Source: Romboutsia_C sp015668195
GTDB lineage: Bacteria > Bacillota > Clostridia > Peptostreptococcales > Peptostreptococcaceae
Length of the DNA stretch: 64,000 nt
Assembly: GCF_015668195.1 (NCBI RefSeq)
Contig: NZ_JADPFC010000002.1
Location: forward strand, 186,001 to 250,000
Reading direction: 5' to 3'
The stretch's first letter is position 1. The number at the start of each line of letters is the position of its first letter. Made by a program: the position numbers and the translations under genes. The notes under the pieces were generated by a model. That model saw only the letters and a program-made list of their open reading frames with translations. It had not been told where the DNA came from and ran no database searches. Shown one piece after another: positions 8,972 through 17,096 of this stretch.

Positions 8972-9880
8972 TTATTTGTTATTTAACGTAAGATTTTCTT
9001 TTTTCATCATATAATCTATACTTTCACTGTCTACAAAATTTAATACATATTTATATCTTATAGCATAATATTTATCACTCCAGCCTAATTGCTTTTTTAT
9101 ATCAGATTCATTAGCACCTAATCTTAGTGCTATAGCAGCATAAGAGTGTCTAAAATCTTTTGCAGAATATTTACAAAGCCCAGCATTATCTAATGCTTTT
9201 CTAACTATTAATCTGACATTTCTATCGGTTATAGAATTACTTTTTTGAGTTGTAAATACAAAATCCTCTGTAGGCATTATAACTTCTGATAATCCAGAAT
9301 AATTTCTATAATCCTCTAATAACTTAAAACAATATGGATGTAATTTTACTATCCTTTCCTTTCTTTTTTTGCCAAGTCTTACATAGTGATTATCTTTTTC
9401 ATCTACCATAAGATCTTTCCATTTTAAACTAACTACTTCATTTAATAAACATCCTGTTGTCACTAAAAATACTATTATAGCTCTATCTCTTATAGTTAAC
9501 TTATATATAGAATCTACTAGTTGATTTATTTCTTGAATACTTAACACGTCATCTTTAGTTTTTATTCTAGTTACTTCAGGCTTTTCTACATATCTAAATG
9601 GATTTACTTCTATATATTCCTCTTTCATTAAAAAATTATAAAAACTATGTAAATAACTATATATCTTTTCTGATGTTGACTTTGCATAGTTTTCTTTTAC
9701 ATTATCGATAAATTTTTGACAATCTTCTTTATCTACATACAAAAGTTCTTTATCATCTATAAATTCTTTAAATGCTATTATTTTTGATAAGTAGTCATGT
9801 CTAGTAGCTGGGTTAAGTTTTTTTGAAAAATTTTTAAAAATTTCATATTCATAATCATCTAATCCTATAGTTTTATTCAT
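8972..9880 (-). CDS. Tyrosine recombinase/integrase family protein with altered catalytic residues
   Basis: The fold and length (302) match XerC/XerD: an N-terminal SAM-like core-binding domain (about 8-95) and a C-terminal catalytic domain (about 110-295). The first catalytic Arg, normally in TGLRxSE, is replaced by Leu145 (TTGCLLNEV). The His of the HxxR motif is Lys241 (KDFRHS). The beta-hairpin Lys near 172, Arg244, Trp267 and the nucleophile candidate Tyr276 (AIRYKYV) are kept. The gene has a GAAAGGAT ribosome binding site and an intact frame, so it is not a pseudogene by disruption. Function may be DNA binding or very weak recombination. No attachment-site repeats were noticed beside it. 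Confidence 0.8.
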   Translation of the reverse strand: MNKTIGLDDYEYEIFKNFSKKLNPATRHDYLSKIIAFKEFIDDKELLYVDKEDCQKFIDNVKENYAKSTSEKIYSYLHSFYNFLMKEEYIEVNPFRYVEKPEVTRIKTKDDVLSIQEINQLVDSIYKLTIRDRAIIVFLVTTGCLLNEVVSLKWKDLMVDEKDNHYVRLGKKRKERIVKLHPYCFKLLEDYRNYSGLSEVIMPTEDFVFTTQKSNSITDRNVRLIVRKALDNAGLCKYSAKDFRHSYAAIALRLGANESDIKKQLGWSDKYYAIRYKYVLNFVDSESIDYMMKKENLTLNNK

Positions 9881-9914
9881 ATATTTATCCTTTCATTTCA
9901 TATATTATATTTAG

Positions 9915-9944
9915 TTGACACCTTATAATTATTATTGGTATACT
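9915..9944 (+). promoter_or_regulatory. Sigma-A promoter for uppP
   Basis: A consensus TTGACA at 9915-9920 and TATACT at 9939-9944 are spaced by 18 bases. They lie about 50 bases upstream of the uppP start codon. Confidence 0.75.
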
Positions 9945-9996
9945 CTAAGTTGACGTTAATTTAGTATGTAAAATTTTATGTTGGAGGAACTTTTTA

Positions 9997-10818
9997 ATGG
10001 CAAATTTAATAGAAATTTTCAAAGCCGTAATACTTGGTATCGTTGAAGGTATAACTGAGTGGTTACCTGTAAGTAGTACTGGCCATATGATACTAGTAGA
10101 TGAATTTATGCACCTTAATTTTTCAGCTACTTTTGTAAATACATTTTTAGTTGTAATACAACTTGGTGCAATACTAGCAGTCATTATCATATTCTTTAAA
10201 AAACTAAATCCTTTTGATAGTTCAAAAACTTCTGTTCAAAAGAATGAAACAATAAGCTTATGGCTTAAAGTTATAGTAGCTGTTTTTCCATCTGCAATAT
10301 TAGGATTTTTGTATGATGACAAGATAGAGGCAGCTTTCTTTAATGCTACGACAGTTGCTATTGCACTTATAGTATACGGTATAATCATGATACTACTTGA
10401 GAATAGAAATAAAAAACCTAAGTATAATGATTTTTCTCAAGTAACTTATAAGTTAGCTATTGGTATAGGTTTATTCCAGTGTTTAGCTTTAATACCTGGA
10501 ACATCTAGATCTGGATCTACTATAATAGGTGCAATACTTCTTGGTACATCTAGATATGTAGCTGCAGAATTTTCATTTTTCTTAGCTATACCTACTATGC
10601 TTGGTGCTAGTGCATTAAAACTTGCTAAAGCTGGTCTTGCATTTAGTGGACTTGAGTGGATTGTACTTCTAACTGGTTCTATAGTGGCTTTTGTAGTTTC
10701 AGTATTTGTTATAAAGTTTTTAATGGATTATATCAAAAAGCACGACTTTAAAGTGTTTGGATACTATAGAATAGTACTAGGTATAATAGTTTTAGCTTAT
10801 TTTTACCTTATAAAATAG
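9997..10818 (+). CDS. uppP: Undecaprenyl-diphosphatase
   Basis: Integral membrane phosphatase (BacA/UppP) that dephosphorylates undecaprenyl diphosphate to recycle the lipid carrier for peptidoglycan. It is associated with bacitracin resistance. Both signature blocks are present: the Glu-rich GIVEGITEWLPVSSTGH near the N-terminus and PGTSRSGSTI near residues 167-176. About seven hydrophobic segments are spread across 273 residues, the normal size. A TTGGAGG site precedes the ATG. It is a single-gene unit with its own promoter and terminator. Confidence 0.95.
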   Translation: MANLIEIFKAVILGIVEGITEWLPVSSTGHMILVDEFMHLNFSATFVNTFLVVIQLGAILAVIIIFFKKLNPFDSSKTSVQKNETISLWLKVIVAVFPSAILGFLYDDKIEAAFFNATTVAIALIVYGIIMILLENRNKKPKYNDFSQVTYKLAIGIGLFQCLALIPGTSRSGSTIIGAILLGTSRYVAAEFSFFLAIPTMLGASALKLAKAGLAFSGLEWIVLLTGSIVAFVVSVFVIKFLMDYIKKHDFKVFGYYRIVLGIIVLAYFYLIK

Positions 10819-10844
10819 TATCTTTATAAATTTTATATAAATAT

Positions 10845-10880
10845 AAAAGTCTTCATTTGATTATCTAAATGAAGACTTTT
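10845..10880 (+). terminator. Terminator after uppP
   Basis: A 14-base-pair stem, AAAAGTCTTCATTT / AAATGAAGACTTTT, with an 8-base loop. The T-tail is short, and the symmetry suggests it could also act on the opposite strand. Confidence 0.7.
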
Positions 10881-10960
10881 ATAATGCATATTAAATCTGA
10901 TAATACTCTTATAATGATTTATGTACTATAAGAAAGTACTTACATTGTTCTTATACTTTC

Positions 10961-12742
10961 TTATATGTTTGATTCTATAAGAAGCCTTATTATATCACTA
11001 GATTCTTCATTAAATGCAGTTATTATAGTCAAATCATCACAAGCTCTATTTATAGCTGAGTATACTTTATTTAAATCGCCTACAAAATCGTTTATTTGAT
11101 AATCCTGACTCCTATCTATTATTTTATGATTGTATAACATTTCTAACTCACATAATACTAAAGCCTTATATTCTAAGTTGCTCATATTGTAAATATTTGA
11201 AATGGTTATTCCAAATTTTTCACTCATATTAGTTAAGTCTTCATCTGCACATATATAAGGTATTTCTGCTTCTTCTAATGCTTTTTTTAACATATATTGA
11301 AAGTATATCATTTTTCCACTTTTTAATTTCTTTTTGTTGTATGGATATACTATTCCTATATCACTATAATTTAATCCTTTATCTTCTACTAAATGCTCTA
11401 TCTCCCATATTACAGAGCTTATTTGTTCATCTAAATCACTAACTTTTATTATATCTACAGATTTTCCCTCTTCTCTTTTAGATATACTTTTATAAAACTC
11501 ATTGTAAGTTTTATTTTCTCTTAAAGAATGTATATAATTATTTGCATTTTCAGAGAAATTATTCACAAATTCCACTAGTTTTTTAGTTTGCTTGTAATTA
11601 TCTTTTAATTCTATTATTTCATCAAACTCTAGATTATTTACATTTGGTTTAAATATATTTAAATCATTACTTATATTTGAACTCTCACATGAATACACAT
11701 TGAATATGTGTTTAGTTTTATATAAGAATTCTTTTAAGAAATATATTTCCTCACTTGAATACTGTTCTCCTTTATCTACAAATATTCCTTTAAACATCTT
11801 CTTATTTTTTATTATATTTTTAGCTTGCTTTATAAGATTTTCAAAAGCTTTTTCATAGTCTTTTTTTAGTAAACTATAGTTTATTATTAAATTATATTTT
11901 TTAGCTAATTTAAATATAAAAGAGCTATAGGTATGTATTTCTAAGTTGTTATTATTTTTATATAATAGTTTAACCTTTTCTCTAAGCTCATTACATCCTT
12001 GTTTTGATGGTGTTATTATTAAAAACTTATGATGTGGATATATTCTGGCTAATTTTATAGCTCTAGATAACATTATTGCTGTTTTACCAGTACCTGGCGC
12101 CCCTTTTAAGAGTATATCACCATATTTTATAGATATACTTTTAATAAGTTGACTTTGATTTAGCATAGTAGCACTATACTCATAATCATCGCTATAAAAA
12201 GATATCTTTTTAAAATTTTTATTTAAGTGATATTTACTATTAAGTAAATAATACTCAGGACATACATCCATCATAAATAAATTTAATTTTACTTCGTTAT
12301 TTGATTCTTCTAGGTAATTATCTAGTAGTTTTTTATCATTCATTATTTCTTCAAGTTTACTTTTGTCTATTATATGCTTATATATAAATTCACTAAATCC
12401 ATAATCTTCTTCTATATCCACATATGGCATAACAAAAACATAATTATATTTTATATCACTATGAGACTGCTTCATTTTTAAGTTTAATAGGTCATTTTCT
12501 TCACTCATAACCTCTAATAAATCTTCTTCTAGGATATAGAATATGTCTTCTGTTGTATCCATAAATTTTATAAATAGTGCTTTATTATCTTTTATATATA
12601 ACATATCTGTATTGATCCCTTTAAATGGTGTTACTTTAGGTATTATTTTTACATCTTTTTCTACATTTTCATAGAATACTTTTTCTACTTCTTTTATTTT
12701 TAAAGCATCTAGTTCAGAGTCAATATTTATGTAATTTTTCAC
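10961..12742 (-). CDS. UvrD/Rep-like P-loop protein with degenerate helicase motifs
   Basis: 593 residues. A canonical Walker A, KGAPGTGKTA, lies at 213-222, followed by FLIITPSKQG and HTYSSF as in superfamily 1 helicases. A C-terminal UvrD_C_2-like part contains LNKVYSAINRA with the motif VI Arg. Motif II, normally DEAQD, reads VDKGEQY (322-328), so the catalytic Glu is Lys. The GD..Q of motif III is not apparent, and the NYR of motif IV is NYK. The N-terminal 120 residues, NTDMLYIKDNKALFIKF, resemble a worn nuclease-related (NERD-like) fold without the usual acidic residue. A GTG start follows AGGGGG. ATP binding is likely; strong helicase activity is doubtful. I could not assign a role. 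Confidence 0.7.
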   Translation of the reverse strand: MKNYINIDSELDALKIKEVEKVFYENVEKDVKIIPKVTPFKGINTDMLYIKDNKALFIKFMDTTEDIFYILEEDLLEVMSEENDLLNLKMKQSHSDIKYNYVFVMPYVDIEEDYGFSEFIYKHIIDKSKLEEIMNDKKLLDNYLEESNNEVKLNLFMMDVCPEYYLLNSKYHLNKNFKKISFYSDDYEYSATMLNQSQLIKSISIKYGDILLKGAPGTGKTAIMLSRAIKLARIYPHHKFLIITPSKQGCNELREKVKLLYKNNNNLEIHTYSSFIFKLAKKYNLIINYSLLKKDYEKAFENLIKQAKNIIKNKKMFKGIFVDKGEQYSSEEIYFLKEFLYKTKHIFNVYSCESSNISNDLNIFKPNVNNLEFDEIIELKDNYKQTKKLVEFVNNFSENANNYIHSLRENKTYNEFYKSISKREEGKSVDIIKVSDLDEQISSVIWEIEHLVEDKGLNYSDIGIVYPYNKKKLKSGKMIYFQYMLKKALEEAEIPYICADEDLTNMSEKFGITISNIYNMSNLEYKALVLCELEMLYNHKIIDRSQDYQINDFVGDLNKVYSAINRACDDLTIITAFNEESSDIIRLLIESNI

Positions 12743-12875
12743 CTGATATTCCCCCTCGCTTACTAATAATTATAGCATTTAAACTTATAATTTACTATAT
12801 TTACTATGTATTCTATAAACTTCTTAATTCATATTGATTTAATTATATAAATTGTATCATTATATTATAGTTTTT

Positions 12876-12904
12876 ACAAAAATAGGGAAGTTTATAACTC
12901 CCCT
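12876..12904 (-). terminator. Terminator after the 93-residue gene
   Basis: On the minus strand, AGGGGAGTT / AACTTCCCT with a short loop (one internal mismatch) is followed by five T. It begins 9 bases after the stop codon. Confidence 0.65.
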
Positions 12905-12912
12905 TAAAATTT

Positions 12913-13194
12913 TTAATGTCTGTAATGTTCTTCCATCCAAATATTCATTTTTCTTCTTACTTCATTTTCTTTTACTTCATCAAAATCAGCATCATTTATA
13001 CTATAAGTATCTACTAGATTATATGATTCTATAGGATATTCTAAAAAGTTACCATTTTTATTTTCAAATCCTATTGTCATTATTTCATATTTATCTTCAT
13101 TTTTATTAAGAACTACACCATATTCAATATCTTTTTCTTTATCATTAACTTTAGTCATTTTTACATATTGATTTTTTGATAATTGTTTTAGCAT
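12913..13194 (-). CDS. Hypothetical protein, 93 residues
   Basis: No family recognised. It is a small soluble acidic protein. The N-terminal half is predicted strand-rich (KYVKMTKVNDKEKD-like charged stretch, then YGVVLNKNEDKYEIMTIGFE), and the last 30 residues are helical and basic (NEVRRKMNIWMEEHYRH). I use the ATG at 13194 because AAAAGGAG lies 7 bases before it; a longer reading from 13245 has no ribosome binding site. It has its own terminator and is probably monocistronic. Confidence 0.6.
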   Translation of the reverse strand: MLKQLSKNQYVKMTKVNDKEKDIEYGVVLNKNEDKYEIMTIGFENKNGNFLEYPIESYNLVDTYSINDADFDEVKENEVRRKMNIWMEEHYRH

Positions 13195-13309
13195 ACTAGC
13201 ACTCCTTTTATTTATAATAAACTTACACATACTTAGTATTTCCAAATTTCTTGCTTATATTTAACCTTTATATATAAGTGTTGTACTATATTATATTTTT
13301 GTTTCTTTA

Positions 13310-13376
13310 TGCAAAAATTCGCTTTGCTCATGTCGCCAACAACTTCGTCCGTTGCTTAAAATATCATTTTTTATTT
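13310..13376. other. GC-rich patch in AT-rich intergenic DNA
   Basis: Within the gap 13246-13501, about 50 bases (roughly 13318-13366) are markedly richer in G+C and CG dinucleotides than the surroundings. On the plus strand they read as an ATG-to-TAA frame of only 16 codons. On the minus strand an open stretch crosses the same bases without a start. There is no ribosome binding site. It looks like a fragment of unrelated sequence rather than a gene; origin unknown. Confidence 0.4.
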
Positions 13377-13450
13377 TAACGAGTCTATTGGTATAAGTTT
13401 AGTCTATAACTTATCTACAGATTTTCAGTAAATATAATCCTTTATTAAGT

Positions 13451-13486
13451 AAAAAATGCATACTTATAAAATTTTAAGTATGCACT
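13451..13486 (-). terminator. Terminator after the DUF4179 gene
   Basis: A 10-base-pair stem, TGCATACTTA / TAAGTATGCA, is followed by six T on the minus strand, 16 bases after the stop codon at 13502. Confidence 0.8.
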
Positions 13487-13501
13487 CTTTTAACATCTAT
13501 A

Positions 13502-14551
13502 TTATTTTTTTAAGTTTATTACTTTATCAAGTACTACATCACTGCCTATTTCTTCGTATGTTCCTGGTTGTGATTTTAATTCTTTATATTTAGGTTTTTC
13601 TATCACTATTCTAATGCTCTTGCTACCTTTTGGTGATTGTAAATAAGTTTTATCACCTTTGTCATCATTATCTGCTATAGACTCTGATTGATCTAGCTCT
13701 TTTCCTTTATCATCAAATACCCTCATTCTATATTCATTCCATGTCCCTTTTTTGTAAGAATTTTTAATTATCATATCAAAAGGTGTTATAGAAACTGAAT
13801 TAACTTTTACAAAATCATTTTCTACATTTTCTAAATTTATAATATTTCTTAATTCTTTATTTACTTTTACTGGAATGTTAAAAGCCCATGTTCCCCAAGT
13901 TACATCATCTTTATCACCTTCATTTATAGCATAATTATCTATAACTTTTAATTTAGTCTTAAATGTAAATTCATCTGGTATCTCTTCTTTTATTTCATTC
14001 ATTTTATATTTTTGTACTCCAACAAATGTATATTCATCAATAAATTTTCCTTCTAATCCTGCAAATCCTGTTGAGTCAAGCTCATCATCACTAAAACTAA
14101 CTTTATTATAAGCTTCTTCTATTATTAATTGATCCATATCTAATTTTTTCCCATTTCCCCACGAAGTATGTTTAAATGGCTTTTCATTTTCAACTACATA
14201 AGTTATATATAAAGATTGTCCATCACATATAACTTCTGAAAGCGTGACTCCTATTCCATTTGAATATGCGGTTTCATTAATAGCTGTAGCATATTGAGAA
14301 TAATTTCCTGGGAAGTAAATATTCTTTTCTATTGCTTCAAAAACATTACCTACAAAAGGTATTTTAGATGCTAGTGCTGGGTTTAAAACACCTAATGTAA
14401 GTATTCCAACTAAGCTTGCAGCAGCTATTTTAGGTAACTTATTTCTTTTATGATTTTTATTTTTCTCTTTTAATGCCTTTGATACTCCATTTTCTATAGC
14501 TTTATCTATTTCTAAAGGTATATTTATATCATCATATCTTTTATTACTCAT
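13502..14551 (-). CDS. DUF4179-type membrane anti-sigma factor candidate
   Basis: 349 residues: a cytoplasmic N-terminus (1-40, with IPLEIDKAIENG), one membrane segment (about 41-57), then an extracytoplasmic beta-rich domain of the DUF4179 kind. Just after the membrane segment comes ALA (59-61), a possible signal-peptidase-like site, then SKIPFVGNVFE (62-72). Its start overlaps the end of the ECF sigma gene by 8 bases (ATGAGTAA). The ribosome binding site GGAGGG lies inside the sigma gene, so the two are translationally coupled. Genetic pairing with the sigma factor makes anti-sigma function likely; the signal it senses is unknown. Confidence 0.8.
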   Translation of the reverse strand: MSNKRYDDINIPLEIDKAIENGVSKALKEKNKNHKRNKLPKIAAASLVGILTLGVLNPALASKIPFVGNVFEAIEKNIYFPGNYSQYATAINETAYSNGIGVTLSEVICDGQSLYITYVVENEKPFKHTSWGNGKKLDMDQLIIEEAYNKVSFSDDELDSTGFAGLEGKFIDEYTFVGVQKYKMNEIKEEIPDEFTFKTKLKVIDNYAINEGDKDDVTWGTWAFNIPVKVNKELRNIINLENVENDFVKVNSVSITPFDMIIKNSYKKGTWNEYRMRVFDDKGKELDQSESIADNDDKGDKTYLQSPKGSKSIRIVIEKPKYKELKSQPGTYEEIGSDVVLDKVINLKK

Positions 14552-15113
14552 TTATTTCGCCCTCCATTAATATTTCTTTTAATTGTTTCTTTGCTCTTCT
14601 CATATGGCTTTTAACTGTATTTATTGGTATATCCATATTATCGGAAACTTCTTCAATGGTCATGTCATTAAAGTACTTTAAAATAATAACCATTTTGTAT
14701 TGCTCTCTTAAACTATCTATTGCATCATATAAATCTAACTTTTCTTCTATTGAAATTTCCTTTGTTTTTTCAACTATATTTGCTTCTTCTTCTATATAAA
14801 CTATCTTGTCTTCCTTTTTTGAATAATCTATAGCTACATTTATTAACACTTTTGTTATCCAAGTTTTAAAAAATTGCGGTTCACTCAATTTATTTATATT
14901 TAGTAATCCCTTGTAAGTAGTTTCTTGCAATATATCTAAAGCTTTTTGCTCATCTTTTACATAACTATATGCAATCTTGTAAAGAGATGATTTATGAATC
15001 TTCATCAATTCTGTAAATGCTTTTGAATCCCCTTTTATAGCTTTTTTAACTAGCTTTATATCTGTTCCTCCTTTTTTTCTTCCTTGCCAAGGTAATGTTA
15101 ATACATTTCCCAT
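14544..15113 (-). CDS. ECF RNA polymerase sigma factor
   Basis: Sigma-70 family protein with only regions 2 and 4. Region 2 reads LYKIAYSYVKDEQKALDILQET, and region 4 is a helix-turn-helix, EEVSDNMDIPINTVKSHMRRAKKQL. I choose the ATG at 15113 (189 residues), which has AAAGGAGG at 5 bases; a longer reading to 15146 lacks a site. The partner downstream is the DUF4179 membrane protein. The upstream region carries an AACTTTTT...GTCTA promoter matching the one before the second ECF gene in this window, so autoregulation is likely. Confidence 0.9.
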   Translation of the reverse strand: MGNVLTLPWQGRKKGGTDIKLVKKAIKGDSKAFTELMKIHKSSLYKIAYSYVKDEQKALDILQETTYKGLLNINKLSEPQFFKTWITKVLINVAIDYSKKEDKIVYIEEEANIVEKTKEISIEEKLDLYDAIDSLREQYKMVIILKYFNDMTIEEVSDNMDIPINTVKSHMRRAKKQLKEILMEGEINE

Positions 15114-15163
15114 ATATTCCTCCTTTATTTCAATGTGCCATGACACAAAATGTATACAACAAT

Positions 15164-15189
15164 TAGACTGACATAAATACTAAAAAGTT
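15164..15189 (-). promoter_or_regulatory. ECF-type autoregulatory promoter
   Basis: On the minus strand, AACTTTTTA (15181-15189) is followed 12 bases later by GTCTA (15164-15168), giving an AAC...GTC layout typical of ECF sigma promoters. It lies about 50 bases upstream of the sigma gene start. Nearly the same sequence precedes the SigV-like gene at 58076-58102. Confidence 0.55.
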
Positions 15190-15278
15190 GCAAATTTTTA
15201 TATTTTTTATAAATTTATATATGCTTAGAATATTTAAATATTAATAAGGGTCTGTAATACTAACTTTTAGGCAAATAA

Positions 15279-15305
15279 AAAAGAGAGAGTAAATTACTCT
15301 CTCTT
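15279..15305 (-). terminator. Terminator after rny
   Basis: A 12-base-pair stem of AAGAGAGAGTAA / TTACTCTCTCTT with a one-base loop and a T-run on the minus strand, directly abutting the rny stop codon. Confidence 0.8.
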
Positions 15306-16847
15306 TTATTTAGCGTATTCAATTGCTCTTGTTTCTCTTATTATACTAACTTTTATTTGACCTGGATATTCTAATTCATCTTCGATTTTCTTAGTCATAT
15401 CACGAGCTAATAAATGGATATCTTCATCGCTTACATTTTCAGGTTTAACCATTATTCTAACTTCTCTACCTGCTTGTATAGCAAACGATTTTTCTACACC
15501 ATCATAAGAATTAGCTATCTCTTCTAGCTTTTCAAGTCTCTTTATATATGCCTCTAATGTTTCTCTTCTAGCACCTGGTCTTGCTGCTGATATAGCATCC
15601 GCTGCAGTTACTAAAACAGCTTCTATTGTTTGAGGTTCATAATCTCCATGGTGAGTACTCATAGCATGTATAACTTCTTTAGATTCTTTATATCTTCTTA
15701 ATAAGTCCATACCTATTTCTACATGTGTACCTTCCATTTCGTGGTCTACAGATTTTCCTATATCATGAAGTAAACCAGCTCTTTTAGCTAATTTTATATC
15801 TGCTCCTATTTCAGCTGCCATTATACCTGCTATATGTGCAACCTCAATAGAATGTTTAAGTACATTTTGTCCGTAACTAGTTCTGTAGTTAAGTCTACCT
15901 AATAGTCTAATTAACTCTGGATGAAGCCCGTGCACTCCTGTTTCAAATGCTGCTTGTTCCCCATATTCCTTAATTATATTATCTACTTCTTTTCTAGCTT
16001 TTTCTACCATTTCTTCTATTCTAGCTGGATGTATTCTTCCATCTGCTATTAGCTTTTCTAAAGCTATTCTTGCAACTTCTCTTCTTATAGGATCAAATCC
16101 TGATAAAATTACAGCTTCTGGAGTATCGTCTATTATTAAATCAATTCCTGTTAAAGTTTCTAGAGTTCTGATATTTCTTCCTTCTCTACCTATTATTCTA
16201 CCTTTCATTTCATCATTTGGTAAATTAACTACTGTAACAGTTGTTTCTGCAACATGGTCTGCTGCACATTTTTGTATAGCATAACCTATTATTTCTCTTG
16301 ATTTCTTTTCAGCCTCTTCCTTAGCTTGAGATTCTATCTCTTTTATCATTATAGACATTTCACGTCTTACTTCTCTTTCGGCATTAGTTAATATTATTTC
16401 TTTTGCTTTGTCAGAAGTTATCCCTGATATGCTTTCTAATTTTTCAAGTTGCTTAACTTTTATTTCTTCTACTTCTTCTTCTTTTCTTGCTACATTTTTA
16501 AGTTTATCACTTAAGCTATTTTCTTTTGATTCTAGATTGTATAATTTCTTATCTAGAACTTCTTCTTTTTGTATTATTCTTCTTTCGTATTTTTGTAAGT
16601 CATTTCTTCTTTCTTTGTTTTCTCTTTCAGCTTCAGTTCTCCACTTGTGGATTTCTTCTTTAGCTTCTAGTTGCTTTTCTTTTTTAATAGTTTCTGAGTC
16701 TCTATTTGCTTTATCTATAATTTCTTTGGCTAAGCTTTCTGCTTGTCCAATTTTAGTCTCAGATATATTTTTTCTTACAAAATATCCAGCTATAATACCT
16801 ATTGCTGCCCCTATCAAAAGCATTACTACAGTCTCTATGACATCCAC
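15306..16847 (-). CDS. rny: Ribonuclease Y
   Basis: Membrane-anchored endoribonuclease that initiates mRNA decay. It shows an N-terminal membrane helix (about 9-24), a long coiled coil (about 30-200) rich in Glu and Lys, a KH domain with GRIIGREGRNIR, and an HD domain with LLHDIGKS and THHGDYEP. Length 513 is usual. The start is unclear. The first in-frame GTG (16847) overlaps the strong AAAGGAGG site, and the ATG best placed for that site (16843) runs into a stop after two codons. The best-spaced in-frame codon is ATA (16838), and the first in-frame ATG is at 16823. Upstream is recA. Confidence 0.93.
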   Translation of the reverse strand: MDVIETVVMLLIGAAIGIIAGYFVRKNISETKIGQAESLAKEIIDKANRDSETIKKEKQLEAKEEIHKWRTEAERENKERRNDLQKYERRIIQKEEVLDKKLYNLESKENSLSDKLKNVARKEEEVEEIKVKQLEKLESISGITSDKAKEIILTNAEREVRREMSIMIKEIESQAKEEAEKKSREIIGYAIQKCAADHVAETTVTVVNLPNDEMKGRIIGREGRNIRTLETLTGIDLIIDDTPEAVILSGFDPIRREVARIALEKLIADGRIHPARIEEMVEKARKEVDNIIKEYGEQAAFETGVHGLHPELIRLLGRLNYRTSYGQNVLKHSIEVAHIAGIMAAEIGADIKLAKRAGLLHDIGKSVDHEMEGTHVEIGMDLLRRYKESKEVIHAMSTHHGDYEPQTIEAVLVTAADAISAARPGARRETLEAYIKRLEKLEEIANSYDGVEKSFAIQAGREVRIMVKPENVSDEDIHLLARDMTKKIEDELEYPGQIKVSIIRETRAIEYAK

Positions 16848-17096
16848 CTCCTTTAGTTAATATCCCAAAATGTCACTTCTAAGATTTTAATCGTTAAAGT
16901 ACAATCACAACTATGATATGCATTTATAAATTATAAGTACCTTCATAATCTATGTTGTAATAACAACAAAATACCTTTATTTATATTTATCTAAGAATAT
17001 TTATATATAGAACTAAATTTAGATATTTTATTTCTCTTTAATTTTATAATTTTTTCTAACTCATGTCAAGTTAATAGGAGGTGTATGTTTAAGTTA

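Noticed and set aside
8972..10818. Integrated element between purB and uppP driven by the tyrosine recombinase
   Set aside because: No flanking direct repeats, no cargo genes and an altered active site; the neighbours are ordinary chromosomal genes.
10927..10965. Hairpin over the stop codon of the UvrD-like gene as its terminator
   Set aside because: The 12-pair stem is good, but no T-run follows on the minus strand, so terminator function is unsupported.
16408..16860. 150-codon Ser-rich plus-strand frame opposite rny
   Set aside because: Antisense of the RNase Y coiled coil; no ribosome binding site and composition explained by the opposite gene.
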